Shown here in pieces: positions 36,349 to 45,036 of a stretch of DNA of 64,000 nt (positions are counted from its first letter, which is position 1; the number at the start of each line of letters is the position of its first letter). This stretch comes from Gracilimonas sp. GTDB lineage: Bacteria > Bacteroidota > Rhodothermia > Balneolales > Balneolaceae. The notes under the pieces are model-generated. The model was not told where the DNA came from. It saw only the letters and a program-made list of their open reading frames with translations, and made no database searches. The translations under genes and the position numbers were made by a program. The stretch lies in contig NZ_JAVJQO010000004.1 in NCBI RefSeq assembly GCF_040218225.1, forward strand, positions 124,001-188,000. Direction: 5' to 3'.

Positions 36349-37644
36349 TTAACTGCCGGCCAATTCCTTTTTTCCAACTATTCCTTGAGAGTTATTCCTT
36401 TGTAATACCTTATTTGTTGCAAATATCAGCCCAATAACAACAAATAATATACTGTCAAAAAACATACCACCTAAGAAATTGTAGAAAACAAGGTAGGAAA
36501 TAAAAGTAGCAAATAGTGCTATAGCAATTGTTCTTGTTTCGGAATTCAAATCGGTATGCTGTATAGATTGGTAGGCCCTTCTCCCAATGTGAAAAAGAAT
36601 TAACATAAAAATGGCAAAGCCAATAATGCCAAGTTCAGCAAAGACACTATAAAACTGATTGTGTGGTTCATAAATGCCCAACGTTGTCTCTGGCGGGTGG
36701 TATGTTTTGAATACAGTTGAAAATCCCTGAAATCCAATCCCCATCAGATAACTATCCAAAATAATAAGAACCGCTGTTTCTGCTAACAAAATTCTAAACT
36801 TGGAAGAGTCATCAGAAGCTCCAGCAAAAATGTCTATAAACCGTTCCAAAAAGCTCAACGTAAGTTGCTGAACGGTTCCACTTATTGAAAAAGCAATAGC
36901 AAATGTTATGCTCATAAAAAGAAGAAACCGATAGTTTTTGCTCAAGAACATTAATACCCCAATGCCCAGCGCGATAGAAACCCATGAACTTCTGGAATAA
37001 GTTAGCAAGACGGAACCTATTATGACGAGAATCAATCCAAATATGACAAACTGCTTACTTGTTTTACGTGCTTTATTGAAGTATGCAACCAGCATCATTA
37101 AGGGAAAAGCATAGTTAATAGCAAAAATATTCGGATCTAGACCTTCTGCCGAAGACCGCATAAGCTTGCCAGCACCCTGGCTGGCATAATTATAAGCAGC
37201 AACATCAGGATTAAAATAAATTTGGACAAGGTTTTGAGCTGCTATCAAAACAGCAACGCCGATTGATAGGTAAGAAATCATTATCAACTCTTTTGAACTA
37301 TCTACTGAGTTATAAATCAGATAAGTCATCCCTAATAATACAATCAAGCGAACCACATAAATGAGTGCTTCCTCTCTGTCGGGAGTATAGGTTATAGAGA
37401 GAAAAATTATCCCCAGCAACACTAAATAATACCCTTCAAGCCCATACAATTCGATCTTCCAATCACCAAAAATAGCTTTCTTAGCTACAAAGAAAAGAAA
37501 TGTTAAACCCAGCATTATTTGAAAAGGTGAAGCGGGTAAAGTACTCCCTTCTTCTCCGACAAAAATTACACCGGTCAATAAGGCCCCAACTAAAAGCGGC
37601 GCTACAAGAACTACCCCATTAAAAAGGCGATCAATGGTCAGCAT
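36349..37644 (-). CDS. O-antigen ligase / polysaccharide polymerase (Wzy/WaaL family)
   Basis: 431 residues with about twelve membrane helices and the family's large periplasmic loop late in the protein (around residues 275-335), where GIYEPHNQFYSVFAELGIIGF gives the typical H-N pair. Ligases and Wzy polymerases cannot be separated by sequence; the surrounding Wzx, Wzz-like and Wza-like genes favour a polymerase. The start overlaps the end of the chain-length gene by 14 bases, so the two are translated together. Confidence 0.85.
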   Translation of the reverse strand: MLTIDRLFNGVVLVAPLLVGALLTGVIFVGEEGSTLPASPFQIMLGLTFLFFVAKKAIFGDWKIELYGLEGYYLVLLGIIFLSITYTPDREEALIYVVRLIVLLGMTYLIYNSVDSSKELIMISYLSIGVAVLIAAQNLVQIYFNPDVAAYNYASQGAGKLMRSSAEGLDPNIFAINYAFPLMMLVAYFNKARKTSKQFVIFGLILVIIGSVLLTYSRSSWVSIALGIGVLMFLSKNYRFLLFMSITFAIAFSISGTVQQLTLSFLERFIDIFAGASDDSSKFRILLAETAVLIILDSYLMGIGFQGFSTVFKTYHPPETTLGIYEPHNQFYSVFAELGIIGFAIFMLILFHIGRRAYQSIQHTDLNSETRTIAIALFATFISYLVFYNFLGGMFFDSILFVVIGLIFATNKVLQRNNSQGIVGKKELAGS

Positions 37645-38839
37645 TTCTAAAACTTAAAGCCGAAGTAAACTGTTGATAGCGCTTGTAATCCTGTGGATTA
37701 TCTTCTTTCCATTTATCAAAATAGATCTTTAGAAAAGCCAGGATAAAGCCAAAAACAAAAGCAGCAATCATGATATAGGCTCTTTTGGGACCATATTTAT
37801 AGGTTGGCATCACAGCATTGTCAATTACCATTAAACCTGATGTCGCCTCCTCAAAACTTAGCTTTTGCTGCTCGTATTGAGGATATAGCACTTTATAAAT
37901 TTCTTCTTGTACCATTACCTCTCTGTATCTCCTTAGGTACTCAACGTATAGGGCGGGCATCTGCTCAACAGGTTGGAAAATATCAAACTGGCTACCGGTA
38001 GTCTCCAAGCCTTCTCCAGATCCTTTAATCAGATTATTATATCGCCTTTCGAGCGCTCTTTTTTGGGTTCTGAGATCCGTTAGCTTAGAACTATTTTCTC
38101 CCAAAACATCCTGTAAATAGTTTATTTGTATATCCAGCTTAACCAGCTCTGTCCTTACTTCAGCTATTGCTCCGATTTGAGCTGCAGCCTGCTCTTCTAC
38201 TTCCAGAATGCCATATTTACTTTGGAAAGCCACTAAACTATCTTCTGCAGCTTCCATATCAGCAAGGTTTTGCTCCAGCCGATTCTTAATCAGCAAGTAT
38301 CCATCCTCTACATTCTTTTTATTCAGCTTTTGGACGGTCGAATCAACAACTTCATAATATCTTTTGACTACATTAAACACCCTCTCAGGTTCATCTCCGA
38401 GGTATGCTAATTTTAAAGCAATGATAGAATTAAAACCTATACCTCCTTCACGGATGTCTTCAATTTCTATACTACCATCAAACATCTTCCGTAATGCTTC
38501 TGGAATATCTGTTCCGTAAACTTCGTCAAGATTAAACTCTTCAATCAACCGATCTTGTATTTCTGTGCTTCTTAGCAATACGAGTACCTGTTCAGCTGAG
38601 ATACTGCCTCCTCCCATCTTAATGTCGGCCAACCCATTCAACAAGCCACCACCGGAAAGATTAATGGAATTGCCATCAGTAACAACAAACGACACTTCTG
38701 AACGGTAAGTTTTCGGCCATATAAAAGCTAATACCGTTCCTAATATGGTAGCTGTTAGAACTATTATAGCAATGGTCTTTTTTCTTAAAGCCAGGGTTGT
38801 GGCTACATCAATTATGTCTACTTTTCTTTCGTTGCTCAT
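37631..38839 (-). CDS. Chain-length determinant protein (Wzz/GumC type)
   Basis: 402 residues. Two membrane helices bracket a long coiled-coil periplasmic part: TM1 at about 20-38 (KTIAIIVLTATILGTVLAF) and TM2 at about 360-378 (YIMIAAFVFGFILAF) preceded by the proline-bearing MPTYKYGPKRA. Helical coiled coil runs through about 165-270. No kinase domain follows TM2, so this is a Wzz/GumC-type regulator without a fused tyrosine kinase. It stands first in the minus-strand operon for polymer synthesis, 8 bases after pyrB. Confidence 0.88.
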   Translation of the reverse strand: MSNERKVDIIDVATTLALRKKTIAIIVLTATILGTVLAFIWPKTYRSEVSFVVTDGNSINLSGGGLLNGLADIKMGGGSISAEQVLVLLRSTEIQDRLIEEFNLDEVYGTDIPEALRKMFDGSIEIEDIREGGIGFNSIIALKLAYLGDEPERVFNVVKRYYEVVDSTVQKLNKKNVEDGYLLIKNRLEQNLADMEAAEDSLVAFQSKYGILEVEEQAAAQIGAIAEVRTELVKLDIQINYLQDVLGENSSKLTDLRTQKRALERRYNNLIKGSGEGLETTGSQFDIFQPVEQMPALYVEYLRRYREVMVQEEIYKVLYPQYEQQKLSFEEATSGLMVIDNAVMPTYKYGPKRAYIMIAAFVFGFILAFLKIYFDKWKEDNPQDYKRYQQFTSALSFRNADH

Positions 38840-38847
38840 TTCTTTAA

Positions 38848-39798
38848 TTAAACTCTGTTTCCACCACTTAATAAATATAAAATTGCCATCCGTACCGCTA
38901 CCCCGTTTGTAACCTGATCTAAAATCACTGCACGATCGCTGTCTGCTACTTCACTTTCCATTTCAACACCGCGATTTATAGGGCCGGGGTGCATAATTTT
39001 AAACTCGGGATATTTTTCCAGATGAGAAAGTTTTATTCCAAATCGTTCATGATACTCTCTCAGCGAAGGAAAAAACTCTGTGCCCGATTCCTGCCGCTCA
39101 AGTTGTATCCGCAGGGCCATGGCGATATCACACCAAGCTAATGTTTCTTCTAAAGAATAGGAAACATCTACTCCCATCTGATCAACAAAGACAGGTATTA
39201 ACGTTTTAGGACCGCATAATACCACTTCTGCTCCCAGCTTTTTCAAACCAATAATGTTAGATCGTACTACCCGGCTATGAGCTATATCCCCGATAATTGC
39301 AATTTTCTTTCCTTTCAAATCAGGATGAATGGTCTGCATGGTAAACATATCCAGTAATGCCTGTGTGGGATGTTCATGGGCACCATCCCCTGCATTTAGA
39401 ATAGCCGCATCCACACATTTAGTGAGAAAATGCGGCACTCCCGGGCTTTCGTGCCTTACCACCACCATGTCAATTTTCATGGAGCTGATATTGCGGATCG
39501 TGTCTTTCAGCGATTCTCCCTTTTTGGTGCTGGACGAACTTGTCGAGAAGTTGACTACATCTGCACCCATTCTTTTTTGAGCAAGCTCAAAAGAAAGTCG
39601 CGTGCGGGTGCTATTTTCATAGAAGAGGTTTACAATCGTTTTGTCGCGAAGGGTTGGCACTTTGGGAACCGGCCGGTCTAAAATTTCCCTGAAGTATTTA
39701 GCCTGTTCCAACACGTATCGTATATCGTCAGCAGAATAATCAGTAAGACCAAGCAGGTGCTTTTGATTGAACTGATATTCTTCGGAAGGGTTACTCAT
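38848..39798 (-). CDS. pyrB: Aspartate carbamoyltransferase catalytic subunit
   Basis: 316 residues. It joins carbamoyl phosphate and aspartate to give carbamoyl aspartate, step two of pyrimidine synthesis. Carbamoyl-phosphate site STRTR at residues 63-67, HPTQALLDM at about 142, and aspartate-binding HPGPINRGVE near the end. Full length, ATG overlapping pyrR by 8 bases. The pyrR-pyrB pair leads into the chain-length gene, so pyrimidine supply may be co-transcribed with polymer genes that use UDP-sugars. Confidence 0.96.
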   Translation of the reverse strand: MSNPSEEYQFNQKHLLGLTDYSADDIRYVLEQAKYFREILDRPVPKVPTLRDKTIVNLFYENSTRTRLSFELAQKRMGADVVNFSTSSSSTKKGESLKDTIRNISSMKIDMVVVRHESPGVPHFLTKCVDAAILNAGDGAHEHPTQALLDMFTMQTIHPDLKGKKIAIIGDIAHSRVVRSNIIGLKKLGAEVVLCGPKTLIPVFVDQMGVDVSYSLEETLAWCDIAMALRIQLERQESGTEFFPSLREYHERFGIKLSHLEKYPEFKIMHPGPINRGVEMESEVADSDRAVILDQVTNGVAVRMAILYLLSGGNRV

Positions 39799-40342
39799 TA
39801 TTTGCTACCTCCACCTCAACTACATACACGGCATCTTCACCATCTAATTCATTCACTTTTACGCGCACTTCTTCGTTTTCATAGGTTGGAACATACATTC
39901 CCATAAAATCAGCAGAGATAGGTAACTCCCGGTGGCCACGATCAATCATACAGCAAAACTTGATACTTCTTGGTCGTCCATAGGCCATGAGTGCATCCAT
40001 AGCTGAGCGGACGGTTCTTCCGGTATAAAGCACATCATCTACCAATACAATATCACGATCATATAAATCGAAGGGTATTTCAGTGACTTTAACTTCCGGC
40101 ATTTTGAGTTTAGAGCGGTAATCGTCCCGGTAAAAAGTAACATCCAACACTCCAAAATCGATGTCTGTATTGAACGACTTTTTAATCTCTTGCACAATGC
40201 GTTTACCGATATGCACGCCACGCGTCTGCATTCCGATTACAGCAAGTCGGGAAAATTCATCATAACCTTCCAAGAATTGATGGGCAAACCGCAGGTAAAT
40301 GCGATTCAGGTCTTCGGCAGTCATGATTTGTGCTTTCTTCAA
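39791..40342 (-). CDS. pyrR: PyrR bifunctional pyrimidine regulator / uracil phosphoribosyltransferase
   Basis: 183 residues, TTG start (an internal ATG at 40324 is possible). PRPP-binding motif IVLVDDVLYTGRTVRSA (residues 98-114) and the early QTRGVHIGKRI segment are those of PyrR. In Bacillus it binds pyr mRNA in response to UMP; whether it does so here is unknown. It heads a minus-strand pyrR-pyrB unit. The leader 40343-40586 contains a strong inverted repeat (40491-40546), but I do not see a clear PyrR-binding loop. Confidence 0.93.
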   Translation of the reverse strand: MKKAQIMTAEDLNRIYLRFAHQFLEGYDEFSRLAVIGMQTRGVHIGKRIVQEIKKSFNTDIDFGVLDVTFYRDDYRSKLKMPEVKVTEIPFDLYDRDIVLVDDVLYTGRTVRSAMDALMAYGRPRSIKFCCMIDRGHRELPISADFMGMYVPTYENEEVRVKVNELDGEDAVYVVEVEVANNE

Positions 40343-40490
40343 GCGGAATTACCTTCTTTTTTTGAATGCTAAAGTTAGCGTTTGTGATCAGTAAATGCCA
40401 AAGGAAAGTATCTATTCCTCAAACAGTATATACCTCAATGAAACGCTTTCTCTGCATTAGAATGTTAGCGATTAATGTAAAAGGATATCT

Positions 40491-40546
40491 AATAATACCG
40501 GGCAACCAAAGTAACCTTTCTTTTAGCTCCTAATCTCGGTATTATT
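40491..40546. repeat. Perfect 10-base inverted repeat between pyrR and sucC
   Basis: AATAATACCG (40491-40500) and CGGTATTATT (40537-40546) are exact reverse complements separated by 36 bases. It ends 40 bases before the sucC start and begins about 150 bases before the pyrR start. Could form an RNA hairpin in the sucC leader or be a binding site. Confidence 0.5.
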
Positions 40547-40586
40547 GGCACCCTAAAAATCGCTTTTAATACTTAAAAATGTATCC

Positions 40587-41792
40587 ATGAAAATACACGA
40601 GTATCAAGCCAAAGAAATTCTTGAGAAATATAATGTCGCTGTTCCTGCAGGAATTGCAACAACTACCGTTGAAGAAACGGTTAATGCTGCCAAAAAACTG
40701 AAAGAAAATGGGGCTTCCCTATTTGTAGTGAAAGCTCAAATCCATGCCGGTGGGCGTGGTAAAGGCCGCACCAAAAAGAATAATGCCAAGGGTGTAATCC
40801 TCTGCAAAACCATTGACGAGGTTAAAGAAGCAGCCGAATCTTTACTGGGTGATGTTCTTGTAACGATCCAAACCGGTGAAGAAGGCCAGCTGGTGCAGCG
40901 ACTGTATGTAACTGATGGTGTAGACATCAAGTCTGAGTTTTACCTGGGTATTTTGATGGATCGGGCGGTTAGCAAAAACGTGATCATGGCTTCTACAGAA
41001 GGCGGCGTTGAGATCGAAAAAGTAGCTGAAGAAACCCCTGAGAAAATTGTTAAGGAATGGGTGGAACCGGGAATGGATCTTCAGCCAAATCAGGCAAGAC
41101 GAATTGCTTTTGCGCTTGGGCTGGAAGGAGAGGCACTTAAAAACGGCATCAAATTAATTCACGCACTTTACAATGCTTATGAAGAGACGGATTCTAATAT
41201 GTTTGAAATTAATCCGCTCATCACCACACCGGATAACAAAGTATATGCCCTGGATGCCAAAGTAACTTTTGACGACAACGCTCTTTATCGCCACAAAGAC
41301 CTGGCTGAACTTAAAGATGAGTCAGAGGAAAACCCGTTGGAGCTGGAAGCTCAAAAGTATAACCTCAACTACATCAAACTGGATGGAAATGTAGGTTGTA
41401 TGGTTAACGGCGCCGGACTAGCAATGGCTACTATGGATATTATTAAGCTGTCTGGTGGTGAGCCTGCTAACTTCCTTGATGTAGGTGGTGGAGCTAATGT
41501 CGAAACTGTGAAAAATGGATTCCGCATCATCCTTGAAGATAAAAACGTGAAGGCGATTCTTATCAACATCTTTGGTGGTATTGTGCGCTGCGACCGAGTG
41601 GCAAACGGCGTTATCGAGGCTGTGAAAGATCCTGAAATTGCTGAAAAAGTGAAAGATGTACCCATTATCGTTCGCCTTCAGGGAACCAATGCTAAGGAAG
41701 CTAAAGAAATTATCGACAATAGTGACCTTAATGTGATATCAGCTGTACTGCTTAAAGAAGCAGCAGAAGAGGTTTCTAAAGTGCTGGCTTAA
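40587..41792 (+). CDS. sucC: Succinyl-CoA synthetase (ADP-forming), beta subunit
   Basis: 401 residues. ATP-grasp domain at the N-terminus (MKIHEYQAKEILEKYNV, HAGGRGKG at about 51-58) and the CoA-ligase C-terminal domain with FGGIVRCDRVANGV (about 330). With the alpha subunit it converts succinyl-CoA to succinate and makes ATP or GTP in the TCA cycle. No sucD lies next to it, unlike the usual sucCD pair, so the alpha subunit is elsewhere. A strong terminator follows 30 bases downstream, making it a single-gene transcript. Confidence 0.96.
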   Translation: MKIHEYQAKEILEKYNVAVPAGIATTTVEETVNAAKKLKENGASLFVVKAQIHAGGRGKGRTKKNNAKGVILCKTIDEVKEAAESLLGDVLVTIQTGEEGQLVQRLYVTDGVDIKSEFYLGILMDRAVSKNVIMASTEGGVEIEKVAEETPEKIVKEWVEPGMDLQPNQARRIAFALGLEGEALKNGIKLIHALYNAYEETDSNMFEINPLITTPDNKVYALDAKVTFDDNALYRHKDLAELKDESEENPLELEAQKYNLNYIKLDGNVGCMVNGAGLAMATMDIIKLSGGEPANFLDVGGGANVETVKNGFRIILEDKNVKAILINIFGGIVRCDRVANGVIEAVKDPEIAEKVKDVPIIVRLQGTNAKEAKEIIDNSDLNVISAVLLKEAAEEVSKVLA

Positions 41793-41822
41793 ACAGCAAA
41801 CTGTCAAAATTAAACAATTCTA

Positions 41823-41850
41823 AGCCTGATCTGTAAAAGATCAGGCTTTT
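41823..41850 (+). terminator. Rho-independent terminator of sucC
   Basis: AGCCTGATCT and AGATCAGGCT pair around GTAAA and are followed by TTTTTTT. It begins 31 bases after the sucC stop. Confidence 0.93.
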
Positions 41851-41893
41851 TTTATTTATAATAGACTTGTTATCATCATTATATAAATGACCT

Positions 41894-42265
41894 ATGAAAC
41901 CATTTGACATAGAAATATCATCCATTTCAAAAGGACCTGAGGAACTCACTTACCAGCTTCCAATAAGTGCCTCCGTTCAAAAGCAAATTCCTGCCAAGAA
42001 TCGCTCTGATTATTTTATTGCTGAACTCGAAAACAGTGTGTTTTGGGTTGATAAAAAGAAAGGCATTAACACTGAAATCAGTCACATTATAATCTGTACC
42101 AAGAAAAAAAGTCAGTTTATTGAAAAAGACATGAAAGATGTGATTATTGCAATCGCTTATGTGCTAGATGAATCCGTTAATACAGATACTACACTGGACC
42201 TCAATAAGATTAAATATGTGGCAGACGGAACTGCATCAGCTAACAAAAAATGGGGTTTATTTTAA
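41894..42265 (+). CDS. Hypothetical protein, 123 residues
   Basis: Small soluble protein without signal peptide or membrane helix. It begins MKPFDIEISSISKGPEEL and is mixed alpha/beta by pattern (SHIIICTKKKSQFIEKDMKD, then VIIAIAYVLDES). I do not recognise a family. It reads cleanly from an ATG preceded by an A/T-rich leader, has normal codon use for the window, and is convergent with bshA with one base between the stops. Probably a real gene; no function can be assigned. Confidence 0.6.
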   Translation: MKPFDIEISSISKGPEELTYQLPISASVQKQIPAKNRSDYFIAELENSVFWVDKKKGINTEISHIIICTKKKSQFIEKDMKDVIIAIAYVLDESVNTDTTLDLNKIKYVADGTASANKKWGLF

Positions 42266-42266
42266 T

Positions 42267-43409
42267 TTATACGCTTTGCAATAGCTTAGCTTTAACGACC
42301 TCGTAGAACCTCTCGTATTCTTCAACCACTACATCCTGATTATATCTTTCGGCTTGCTTACGGGCATTAGCTGCCATTTTACTATGTAAATCAGCATCCG
42401 TAAGAATCTTAACGCCATAATCAGCCATGCAATCCACATCATCAAGGTCGCAAAGATAACCGGTTTCTCCATGGATATTTACTTCCGGAAGTCCGCCAAT
42501 ATTGGAACTGATTACCGGAACGCTGCAACTCATCGCTTCAAGAGCAGCAAGGCCAAACGTTTCAGAACCGGATGGAATCAAAAACAGATCTGCGATAGAA
42601 AGGACATCTTCCACTTGCTCCAGTTTGCCCAGAAAACGAACATGTTCACAAATTCCTAAATCACGGCATTGCTGTTCTGCCTTTTGACGGTCGGGCCCAT
42701 CCCCCACAAGCAATAACTTGGAATCTATTCCTGATTCTAAAATTTTGGCAAAAACCGTGATTACCTCTGGTACACGTTTCACCTTTCTGAAATTAGACAC
42801 ATGAACGATGACTTTCTCGTCATTTGGGCAAATGGCTTTCTTAAAATGACTTTTATTCGATTTTTTAAACCGATCCAAATCAATAAAATTGGGGATTACC
42901 TTAATGTCCTGCTTTATGTTAAACCGCTCATAGGTTTCTTTTTTCAGGTATTCTGAAACTGCTGTAACTCCATCACTTTTATCAATGGAAAACTCTACAA
43001 CATGTTTGTAGCTGGGGTCGCTTCCAACCAATGTGATATCAGTTCCGTGAAGAGTTGTCACAACCGGAACGTGCCGGGCCTTCTCAGCCATAATCTGCTT
43101 GGCTAAATATGCACTTGTTGCATGAGGCAAGGCGTAATGTACGTGCAACAGATCCAAATCCTGGTATTCGATCAAATTCACCATTTGGGTTGCCAGAGCA
43201 AGATCATACGGCGGATACTCAAATAAAGGATAGGAATTGATGGAAACTTCATGATAAGTGATCCCGGTTTCAAGAGTATCGAGACGGGCCGGTTTAGCAT
43301 AACTCATCATGTGTATATTATGACCTTTTTTAGCCAGTGTTTTTGCTAATTCCGTAGCTACAACACCGCTTCCGCCAAAAGTAGGGTAACAGACAATTCC
43401 TATATTCAT
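42267..43409 (-). CDS. bshA: N-acetyl-alpha-D-glucosaminyl L-malate synthase (bacillithiol synthesis)
   Basis: 380 residues, GT4 family. Starts MNIGIVCYPTFGGSGVVATE, has HVHYALPHATSAYLA and TTLHGTDITLVGSDPSYK, and the donor site GSETFGLAALEAMSCSVPV (about 280), the hallmark set of BshA. It joins GlcNAc from UDP-GlcNAc to L-malate, the first step of bacillithiol, the low-molecular-weight thiol of Bacillota, Deinococcota and the FCB group. BshB and BshC are not in the window. A single gene between the 123-residue gene and yebC. Confidence 0.93.
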   Translation of the reverse strand: MNIGIVCYPTFGGSGVVATELAKTLAKKGHNIHMMSYAKPARLDTLETGITYHEVSINSYPLFEYPPYDLALATQMVNLIEYQDLDLLHVHYALPHATSAYLAKQIMAEKARHVPVVTTLHGTDITLVGSDPSYKHVVEFSIDKSDGVTAVSEYLKKETYERFNIKQDIKVIPNFIDLDRFKKSNKSHFKKAICPNDEKVIVHVSNFRKVKRVPEVITVFAKILESGIDSKLLLVGDGPDRQKAEQQCRDLGICEHVRFLGKLEQVEDVLSIADLFLIPSGSETFGLAALEAMSCSVPVISSNIGGLPEVNIHGETGYLCDLDDVDCMADYGVKILTDADLHSKMAANARKQAERYNQDVVVEEYERFYEVVKAKLLQSV

Positions 43410-43627
43410 TCCAAAAATTTTGGATTATTTGATTAGATGTATTGAACTCAAAAATACACAAACTATTGTTGTGATTAGCTGTTCAACACAAGGTTTAACA
43501 GTTTGGTTTCCAGGAAATTAATTTCCAAGACATCGCTCAGAAAAAACTATGCATACATTTCTTATACAAGCATTCATTTTTGTATATTTATAAACTGTAT
43601 TAGCACAAAAAATAGTGACTCATACCT

Positions 43628-44383
43628 ATGGCAGGACATTCGAAATGGGCGAACATTCGCCACAAAAAAGCTAAAGAAGACGCTAAACGCTCCAAAATTT
43701 TCACCAAGCACATCAAGGAAATTACTGTAGCTGCCCGGGAAGGCGGTGGTGATGTGGAGGGTAATCCCAGATTGTCGTTAGCTATTGAAAATGCAAAGGC
43801 AGACAATGTCCCAAAAGACAACATAGAAAGAGCCATTAAACGCGGTACGGGTGAAGACACCGGCGGAGCCAGTTATGAGGAAACTACATTTGAAGGATAC
43901 GGGCCCGGAGGTATTGCCTACTTTATCGAAGTTACTACCGATAATAACAACCGAACAGTAAGTGATATCCGGCACATTTTTTCTAAGCATGGAGGTAATA
44001 TGGGCACTAATGGATCCGTTGGTTATATGTTTGAACAAAAGGGTATGATTCAGGTTCCATCTGAAGACCTTGATGACGAAGAGTTTATGCTTGAATCTAT
44101 TGATGCCGGAGCAACAGATGTTGACACCGACGATGAAATGTTCGTGGTTTACACAAACCGCGAAGAACTTTTTGATGTCAGAAATCGTCTCGAAGAAGGT
44201 GGATACGAGATCGAAAATGCTTCATTAATACGTGAAGCTGTTACCGAAACCAAAGTGGATGAAGACACAGCTATCTCGAACCTGAAGATGATGGAAAAAT
44301 TTGAAGAGAACGATGACGTTAACAACGTATTCACCAATATGTTAATGGATGATGAAACCATTGCCCTCGCTGAAGACCTATAA
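43628..44383 (+). CDS. yebC: YebC/PmpR family (TACO1-like) regulator
   Basis: 251 residues, full length. Start MAGHSKWANIRHKKAKEDA is the family's signature and the three-domain body is intact, with GTGEDTGGASYEETTFEGYG in the second domain. YebC proteins act in translation of proline-rich stretches or in transcription, depending on species. It precedes the first TPR gene by 6 bases, so the short Bat operon may be expressed from the same promoter. Confidence 0.95.
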   Translation: MAGHSKWANIRHKKAKEDAKRSKIFTKHIKEITVAAREGGGDVEGNPRLSLAIENAKADNVPKDNIERAIKRGTGEDTGGASYEETTFEGYGPGGIAYFIEVTTDNNNRTVSDIRHIFSKHGGNMGTNGSVGYMFEQKGMIQVPSEDLDDEEFMLESIDAGATDVDTDDEMFVVYTNREELFDVRNRLEEGGYEIENASLIREAVTETKVDEDTAISNLKMMEKFEENDDVNNVFTNMLMDDETIALAEDL

Positions 44384-44389
44384 TTAAAC

Positions 44390-45034
44390 ATGATCCGTAC
44401 TTTTTCATACATAGCGATTTTATTGTTTCTAACTGCCTCAGCTGTCAAAGATGGTCGTAAAGCTAATGAGGCTTATGAAAGCGGAAATTATGAACAAGCG
44501 GAACAACTTTATCTTACCGCGATTGAACAAGATCCTGATAATGCAAAGTTGTATTTCAATCTTGGAAATGCACAGGCTAAACAGGGAAAAGTGGAAGATG
44601 CGATTCAATCTTATATGGAATTCCGTGGATTGGCAGAGTCACCTCAGGATAAAGCAATTGCTGAATATAATATTGGTACCTTGTTGGCAGAAGGACAAAA
44701 ATGGAAGCCCGCTGCTACGCATTTTAAGAATGCACTCAAATTAAATCCATCTGACCTTGATGCCAAGCATAATTATGAACAGGCCCTTACAAAACAGAAA
44801 GAGCAAGAAGAGGAGCAGGAAGGGCAGGATGAAAACCAACAAAATCAGCCTCCGCCGGAGCCCAGTGAATATGCTTTAGCCATGAAGGAACAGGCTGAGA
44901 AACTGGTTGGCCAGCGTAAATACTCAGAAGCATATAATTTGATGCAACGCGCTCTTGATGCGGATGAAACAGTTCGGGCTTTCAATGATTTTATAGAACG
45001 AATTAAAAATGTTTCAGATATAGATTCCAATTGA
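44390..45034 (+). CDS. TPR protein, BatC-like
   Basis: 214 residues. N-terminal signal or anchor (FSYIAILLFLTASAV), then TPR repeats (about 22-130: ANEAYESGNYEQAEQLYLTA, AKLYFNLGNAQAKQGKVEDA) and an acidic, Gln-rich linker, then a further TPR-like unit at 160-205. In Bat operons (Bacteroides aerotolerance) BatC is a TPR protein partnering BatD and BatE. The stop TGA is two bases before the next ATG. Exact role in the complex is unknown. Confidence 0.78.
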   Translation: MIRTFSYIAILLFLTASAVKDGRKANEAYESGNYEQAEQLYLTAIEQDPDNAKLYFNLGNAQAKQGKVEDAIQSYMEFRGLAESPQDKAIAEYNIGTLLAEGQKWKPAATHFKNALKLNPSDLDAKHNYEQALTKQKEQEEEQEGQDENQQNQPPPEPSEYALAMKEQAEKLVGQRKYSEAYNLMQRALDADETVRAFNDFIERIKNVSDIDSN

Positions 45035-45036
45035 CC

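Noticed and set aside
40343..40586. PyrR attenuator upstream of pyrR
   Set aside because: No recognisable PyrR-binding loop followed by alternative terminator in the minus-strand leader; the inverted repeat there does not end in a T run.
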